Origin: Ga0077555 sp964500805
GTDB lineage: Bacteria; Pseudomonadota; Alphaproteobacteria; Rhizobiales; Hyphomicrobiaceae
DNA length: 64,000 nt
Reading direction: 5' to 3'
Assembly (NCBI GenBank): GCA_964500805.1
Contig: CAZCQH010000027.1
Location: 7,419 to 71,418 of the forward strand
Shown in pieces: positions 59,404 to 64,000 of the stretch. A program made the translations under genes and the position numbers. A model generated the notes under the pieces. It saw nothing but the letters and a program-made list of their open reading frames with translations, did not search any database and was not told the DNA's origin. How positions within the stretch are numbered: position 1 is the first letter of the stretch; each line of letters begins with the position of its first letter.

Positions 59404-61026
59404 TTATGAACTGCGCGTGACATAGCCCTGCGCTACATCGTCTTCGCGCGCTGCCAGGTCACGCTCCGACGCAGGGCCGAAGCCGCCACCGCCGGGCGTG
59501 GCGAGCCGCACCTGCTGGCCCTTGGTCAACACTACGTTGCGCCGGTGGTCGATGGTCTTCCCGTCGATTGTCAGCATGCCCGGCGCGCCAGCCGCTCCTC
59601 CATTGACGCCGGGAGCGGGGATGCGGCAGCGCTCGGCCATGAAGATCATGCCGACGGGCGTGTCCGACGTGACCTCGAACAGAATATCCTGGCCTAGTCC
59701 GCCACGCTGCCGGCCAACGCCACCGCTGTCGGCCCTCAACTCCTTCTTGTGGATGATCATCGGCGCGTTGCGCTCGATCAGCTCTACCGGCACGTTCGAG
59801 ACGTTGCTCGGCCACGCGTAGGTGCTCTGTCCATCGCCTGCACCTGTTGCGCCCATGCCGCCGTTGAAGAACAGCACATTGGCGTAGGTCTTGCCGTTCG
59901 GGCGCACGCCGGTCTGGATCAGGCTCCACAAGGGCGAACCCGACGCTGCAATCACTTGCTCGCCGAGCACCGATTGCAGCGCGCCGAAGATGGCGATGGG
60001 GAGATAATGCCCCGTAGCCATGCGCCCGCCGACCGCTGCAGGATAGCGCGGATTGACCAGCGACCCCTCGGGTGCCGAGACAGAGACACAGCGGAAGATG
60101 CCCTCGTTGTTCGGCAGGTTGGGCAGCAGCGCACATTTGAGTGCGTAGGCCGTCATGGCGTAGGTGTACGTGATGGGGCAGTTGATCGCGCGATCGACCT
60201 GTGCGCTCGTCCCCGCGAAGTCGACCGCGATCCTGTCGTCCCGCACATCAACCACAACTTGATAGGTGAACGGTTCGTCGAGCCCGTCGGTCTGAAACGC
60301 GTAGGGATACCGGCCCGAGGGCAGAGCGCGGATCGCCTGGCGCATGGCGCGTTCCGAGCGCGACAGGATTTCCTCCGAAAAAGTATCCAGGCCCTCGAGC
60401 CCGTATTCCTGCATCAGATCGTCGAGGCGGTTCTCCAGCATATCGAGGCCATTGAGCTGCGCCCAGAGATCGCCTTCCGTCTGATCGGGCGTGCGCACCT
60501 GCGCGCGCAGCAGTGTCATGAACGTCTTGTCGATGGTCCCTTCGCTCATCAGCTTCATGACGGGGATGTGGAAGCCTTCCTCGAACACCTCGCGCGCTTC
60601 CGCCGAGCGCACGCGGCCGCCGATATCCGGCGCATGCGCGGTCGAGGCGGCAAAGGCGGCGATGCGGCCGTTACGAAACACGGGCTTCGCCACCGTGATG
60701 TCGTTCAGGTGCCCCGTCGCGATCCACGGCGTATTGGTGACGAGCACGTCGCCGGGCCGCATGCTTTCGGGGCCGATCTGCTTGATGAACTCCTTCACCG
60801 TCACCGGCAGCGTGCCGATGAACGAGGGTATGCTCTCGGTGTTCTGGACGAGGCTCTGGCCTTTCGCGTCGGTTACCACGAGGGCAAAGTCATTCGACTC
60901 GTTGACGAGCGTGGAGAACGACGTTCGCCGGAGCGTCTTGGCCGCCTCGTCGACGGCCGAGATCATGCGCCGCCAGAGGATCTCGAGCGTCACGGCATCG
61001 AAACGCTGGTTCGGGGTGCTGGCCAT
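59404..61026 (-). CDS. hyuB: hydantoinase B/oxoprolinase family subunit
   Basis: The second subunit of an ATP-dependent hydantoinase/oxoprolinase-type enzyme, 540 residues. It starts MASTPNQRFDAVTLEILWRR. Marks are GDVLVTNTPWIATGHLNDI, RTSFSTLVNESNDFA, and the Gly-rich C-terminus GGRMATGHYLPIA to VRLATPGGGGFGP. It follows hyuA by 8 bp on the same strand, so they are one transcription unit. The pair resembles N-methylhydantoinase or acetophenone carboxylase-type complexes; the substrate is unknown. Confidence 0.93.
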   Translation of the reverse strand: MASTPNQRFDAVTLEILWRRMISAVDEAAKTLRRTSFSTLVNESNDFALVVTDAKGQSLVQNTESIPSFIGTLPVTVKEFIKQIGPESMRPGDVLVTNTPWIATGHLNDITVAKPVFRNGRIAAFAASTAHAPDIGGRVRSAEAREVFEEGFHIPVMKLMSEGTIDKTFMTLLRAQVRTPDQTEGDLWAQLNGLDMLENRLDDLMQEYGLEGLDTFSEEILSRSERAMRQAIRALPSGRYPYAFQTDGLDEPFTYQVVVDVRDDRIAVDFAGTSAQVDRAINCPITYTYAMTAYALKCALLPNLPNNEGIFRCVSVSAPEGSLVNPRYPAAVGGRMATGHYLPIAIFGALQSVLGEQVIAASGSPLWSLIQTGVRPNGKTYANVLFFNGGMGATGAGDGQSTYAWPSNVSNVPVELIERNAPMIIHKKELRADSGGVGRQRGGLGQDILFEVTSDTPVGMIFMAERCRIPAPGVNGGAAGAPGMLTIDGKTIDHRRNVVLTKGQQVRLATPGGGGFGPASERDLAAREDDVAQGYVTRSS

Positions 61027-61034
61027 GATTTGCC

Positions 61035-63119
61035 TCAGTTCAACGTGACGATGATGTTGCCGCTGGCCGCGACCTCGAAGCGGGCGCCGGGCGAAATGAT
61101 GAGTGTCGAGGAGCGCTCCTCGATGACGGCGGGGCCAGTAAACCGGTCACCCGCTGCCAACTCATTGCGATCATAGACTGGCGTCGTCCGGTGCTCCCGC
61201 CATTCCGGGAAATAAACGGGACGCTCGCCCTTCACTTTGCCCGCAACGCCGCCCTGGTTCATACTGGCGCTCATGGCGAGATCACTTCCGGGAGCAATCG
61301 CGGTCGCCGTGAGCCGAACATTGATGATCTCGACCGGTGTCGAGGGCGGGGTACGGGTGAAAGCGGCGATGTAGCTCCTTTCGAACGCGGCAACGAAGTC
61401 TTTTCGCGTCGCCTCGCTGAAGGGACCGGCAGGCTGCGTGACAACCAGCTCTGAGGCCTGACCGACATAGCGGAAATCGGCGAGCCGCTCGAGGCGCGCG
61501 GTGCCAGGATCGAGACCGGTTTCGGCGAGAATGGCCTTTGCCTCGCTTTCCAATCGCTGAAACACCGCTTCGAGATCCGCCCACACGACCTGATCGAGCT
61601 CGCGCGCAACCGTTGCCACGCGATCGACACGGGCGGGCGCCACCAGCAGCCCCAATGCCGATGCGACACCGGCCCCGCGCGGCGCCACCAATTGTCGGAG
61701 GCCGAGCTTTCTCGCGACGTGGCAGGCATGCACCGGCCCCGCCCCGCCGGTCGACAGCAGCGCGTAACGGCGCGGGTCCTGCCCATGCTCCGCGATGTGC
61801 ACGCGAGCTGCATTGGCCATGTTCTCGTTGACGAGATCGTGGATGCCCCACGCCAACTCATTGGCCGATAGCCCGGCCTCGGACGCCAGCGGTCTGAACG
61901 CGCTTTCAATCGCAGCGACATCGATCGCCATCGTGCCGCCGGCGAAGAATGCGGGGTTCAGATACCCGAGCAGAAAATCTGCATCCGTGACGGTGGGCAA
62001 GGCGCCGCCGCGCCCGTAAGCGGCGGGTCCGGGTTCCGAGCCGGCGCTCTGCGGCCCAACCTTCAGCAGTCCTACGTCGTCGAGGTGCGCAATAGAGCCG
62101 CCACCGGCACCGATCTCAATCAGCTCGATGGTCGAGATGCGCACCGGCAGGCCGCTGCCTTCGATGAATCGCTTCTGCCGCGCCGCCTCGAACGCGTAGG
62201 CGATTTTCGGCTTGGCATCATCGACCACGCAGAGCTTCGCGGTGGTCCCGCCCATGTCGAAGGCGAGCACGTGATTGCCGCCGTCCTTGACGCCGAGCGT
62301 AGCGGCAGCGAGCGCGCCTGCTGCCGGTCCGGACTCCAGCAATTGCACTGGTGAGCGCTTGGCCTCGGCAACCGACGCCAGGCCGCCATTGGACATCATC
62401 ATCAGCAGCGGCGCGGGGATGCCACGCTTTGCAATCTCCCCGGCGAGCGTCGAGAGATACCGCTCTGCCAGCGGCTTGATATACGCATTGACGACTGTGG
62501 TCGACGTGCGCTCGTACTCCCGGATTTCGGGCACGATGTGGATCGAGGCCGACAGTGCCAGCTCCGGGAAGTGACGCGTGATCAACTCCTGCGCCTTCTG
62601 CTCGTGTGCGGGATTGGCGTAAGAGTGCAGGAACACCAGCGCCAGCGACGTCACCTCCTTGGCAATCAATTGCTCCGTCGCCCTGAGCAATGCGACTTCA
62701 TCGAGCGGTGTGTGCACGCGTCCATCCACCAGCATCCTCTCCGGCACGTCCAGGCGGCGATCGCGCGGCACCAGCGGAAGGGGCTTTTGAATGGCAATGT
62801 CGTAGAGCTCGTACTTTCGCTCCCGGCCGATTTCGAGTGTGTCACGGAAGCCCTGCGTGGTGATAAGGCCCGTCACAGCACCTTTGCGCTCGATCAACGC
62901 ATTGGTGAAAAGCGTCGTCGCATGTACGACGCGAGCGACTCCTCCTGGCGGAATGGAGTGCTCCGCAACGACCCGATCGATCGCCGCCATTACGCCGCGC
63001 GATGGATCGTCGTGCGTGGTGAGCTCTTTGTGGCTCGCCTGGCTGCCTGTGGCGGTATCATAGACGACGATATCGGTAAACGTGCCGCCGATATCGATGC
63101 CAAGCGAGTAGCGCTGCAA
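61035..63119 (-). CDS. hyuA: hydantoinase A/oxoprolinase family subunit
   Basis: ATP-binding subunit, about 694 residues. The N-terminal loop GIDIGGTFTDIVVYD and the second loop AFDMGGTTAKLCVVDD are the actin-fold phosphate loops, with IEIGAGGGSIAHLDDVGLL and GSEPGPAAYGRGG after them. No ATG is available near the N-terminus. I prefer TTG 63119, which has GGGGGA upstream and gives the family start QRYSLGIDIGG; TTG 63176 would add 19 residues. hyuB follows by 8 bp. Upstream is a truncated patatin-like gene. Confidence 0.9.
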   Translation of the reverse strand: MQRYSLGIDIGGTFTDIVVYDTATGSQASHKELTTHDDPSRGVMAAIDRVVAEHSIPPGGVARVVHATTLFTNALIERKGAVTGLITTQGFRDTLEIGRERKYELYDIAIQKPLPLVPRDRRLDVPERMLVDGRVHTPLDEVALLRATEQLIAKEVTSLALVFLHSYANPAHEQKAQELITRHFPELALSASIHIVPEIREYERTSTTVVNAYIKPLAERYLSTLAGEIAKRGIPAPLLMMMSNGGLASVAEAKRSPVQLLESGPAAGALAAATLGVKDGGNHVLAFDMGGTTAKLCVVDDAKPKIAYAFEAARQKRFIEGSGLPVRISTIELIEIGAGGGSIAHLDDVGLLKVGPQSAGSEPGPAAYGRGGALPTVTDADFLLGYLNPAFFAGGTMAIDVAAIESAFRPLASEAGLSANELAWGIHDLVNENMANAARVHIAEHGQDPRRYALLSTGGAGPVHACHVARKLGLRQLVAPRGAGVASALGLLVAPARVDRVATVARELDQVVWADLEAVFQRLESEAKAILAETGLDPGTARLERLADFRYVGQASELVVTQPAGPFSEATRKDFVAAFERSYIAAFTRTPPSTPVEIINVRLTATAIAPGSDLAMSASMNQGGVAGKVKGERPVYFPEWREHRTTPVYDRNELAAGDRFTGPAVIEERSSTLIISPGARFEVAASGNIIVTLN

Positions 63120-63188
63120 AGGATCCCCCGTGATCAAATGGATATGCAGGTTCCGGGACGCGGCAGGGGCCGTCAAGGTCTCGTGTCG

Positions 63189-63949
63189 TCAAAGAAAGGT
63201 CCTGACCAGGTCGACCGATGAGCGATGCCCGATGGCCTGGATTGTCTTGTCCAGCCAAGCAGCGGCCGCGGACCGGCCCTTGTCGCGAAGCGAGCAGAGA
63301 AACTCCCAGTTGGGCTCGAGCTTGCTGGCAACCCCCAAATTGGCAAAGGTCAGATCGTCCCGGATCGCGTGGATCAGCATGCGAGAGTAGTCGGATCGGT
63401 CGAGCCTACCCTGCTCCAGCAATCGGGCGACGAAGGCGATCGCGCGCATCTCGGCCATCAGCGAGGCATTGAACGAAATCTCATTGACGCGGTCATAGAT
63501 CTCCGGTGCGCTGGTCGGCACCGTCGCGCGTTCGAGCGGGTTGATGTGGACGATGATGACGTCTCTCGAGCCCGACCGGTAGATCAAGGGAAAGATCGCT
63601 GGATTGCCCAAGTAGCCGCCGTCCCAGTAATGCTCGCCTTTGATCTCGACAGCCTGGAAGAGATCTGGCAGGCACGCCGATGCAATCACGACGTCGAGAC
63701 TGAGATCCGCATTCTCGAACACCTTGATTTTACCAGTGCGAACATTGGTTGCGCCGAGAAAAATGCGCGTTGCAATCGGACATTGGCAAAGGTGGTCGAA
63801 ATCGACGACCTCGCGCAGCACGTCGCGCAGCGGGTTTATGTTTAGCGGATTGAACTGATAAGGAGAGAACGTGCGCGTAAAGGCTTGGAAGGCGAGAAAC
63901 GAAAAGCTCAAGTCTGCGTGGACGCCGTTGCTGTGGAGCCAGCGCTCAT
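63189..63949 (-). pseudogene. patatin-like phospholipase, N-terminally truncated and frameshifted
   Basis: The readable C-terminal part (about 240 residues from 63911) matches bacterial patatin-like proteins: FSPYQFNPLNINPLRDVL, LGATNVRTGKIKVFENAD, ASACLPDLFQAVEIKGEHYW and the catalytic DGG in WDGGYLGN. The GGGxRG oxyanion loop and GxSxG nucleophile are missing. Upstream, an ATG at 63949 that overlaps the preceding gene's stop opens only MSAGSTATASTQT and then stops. In the patatin frame TAG stops occur at 63962. A deletion with frameshift is the simplest reading; a sequence error could explain part of it. Confidence 0.7.
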
Positions 63950-64000
63950 GCCTGTCCCCCTAGTTCCGGCGCAATCGTGTCGTATGTGAGGCTCATCCAG
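63946..64000 (-). CDS. C-terminal end of an unidentified gene (partial)
   Basis: At the window edge an open minus-strand frame ends WMSLTYDTIAPELGGQA then TGA. The stop overlaps the ATG at 63949 in the typical ATGA form, which marks this as the end of a real upstream gene coupled to the patatin gene start. Too short to identify. Confidence 0.5.
   Translation of the reverse strand, partial: WMSLTYDTIAPELGGQA

Noticed and set aside
59749..61176. 475-codon plus-strand open frame opposite hyuB
   Set aside because: Antisense shadow of hyuB with low-complexity Arg/His composition and no recognisable motif.

Overview
The window looks like chromosomal DNA from a high-GC alphaproteobacterium of the Rhizobiales/Hyphomicrobiales type. 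My best guess is the Xanthobacteraceae/Bradyrhizobium neighbourhood. The pointers are a DsbA-like gene followed by accB-accC, lysC next to ptsP (EI-Ntr) and divergent from ubiG, a BcsS-family protein, a DUF992 protein, a Phasin_2-type phasin, and many small catabolic genes (hydantoinase/oxoprolinase, TauD, LLM and EthD families). No rRNA, tRNA, CRISPR array, phage module or insertion sequence was recognised.

Layout. 0.3-7.2 kb is housekeeping: an exported M48 protease with TPRs, a DsbA-like oxidoreductase, acetyl-CoA carboxylase accB/accC (separated by a long G-rich/C-rich hairpin) and the sulfate-activating pair cysD/cysN. 7.2-12 kb holds a DMT transporter, three 125-bp tandem repeats, a beta-hydroxyacid dehydrogenase and an unusual zinc-phospholipase-C-like/HhH fusion. 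12-16.4 kb (minus strand) is a six-gene operon-like block: LLM flavin monooxygenase, EthD protein, FAD-dependent dehydrogenase and three small genes. 16.7-22.5 kb is an exopolysaccharide locus. It has an exported hypothetical protein, a 1120-residue protein that joins GH18-like, NodB deacetylase and GT2 synthase domains, and BcsS with its own terminator. 22.7-28.9 kb is mixed accessory DNA, including a Tat-exported glyoxalase-fold protein, an orphan HyuA and an 858-bp non-coding stretch with parS-like GTTTCACGTGAA sites. 28.9-37.2 kb is catabolic: a second beta-hydroxyacid dehydrogenase, a CMD-family protein, dihydropyrimidinase, a phosphotransferase/P-loop fusion, cytochrome b561, an SDR and a class III aminotransferase.

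37.2-46.3 kb returns to core functions: a RodZ-like HTH membrane protein, ptsP, lysC, ubiG, a TSUP permease, alanine dehydrogenase and a Sua5-type threonylcarbamoyl-AMP synthase. 46.6-55 kb has an acyl-CoA dehydrogenase translationally coupled to a membrane-anchored EEP phosphatase, a TauD dioxygenase, enoyl-CoA hydratase, rsfS-rlmH, an FMN alpha-hydroxyacid dehydrogenase, a cupin and a VOC protein. 55-59.4 kb has a DUF992 protein, the ligase-associated exonuclease with an ATP-dependent DNA ligase, and a phasin. 59.4-64 kb is a minus-strand hyuA-hyuB pair behind a patatin-like gene that has lost its nucleophile half.

The strongest leads for something new are the single-chain polysaccharide synthase/deacetylase with its exported neighbour, the parS-like cluster, the PLC-HhH fusion protein, the LLM-EthD-FAD operon, and a dispersed palindromic repeat family present at two places. 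Start codons were chosen from ribosome binding sites and family N-termini. All domain calls were made by eye, without database searches.
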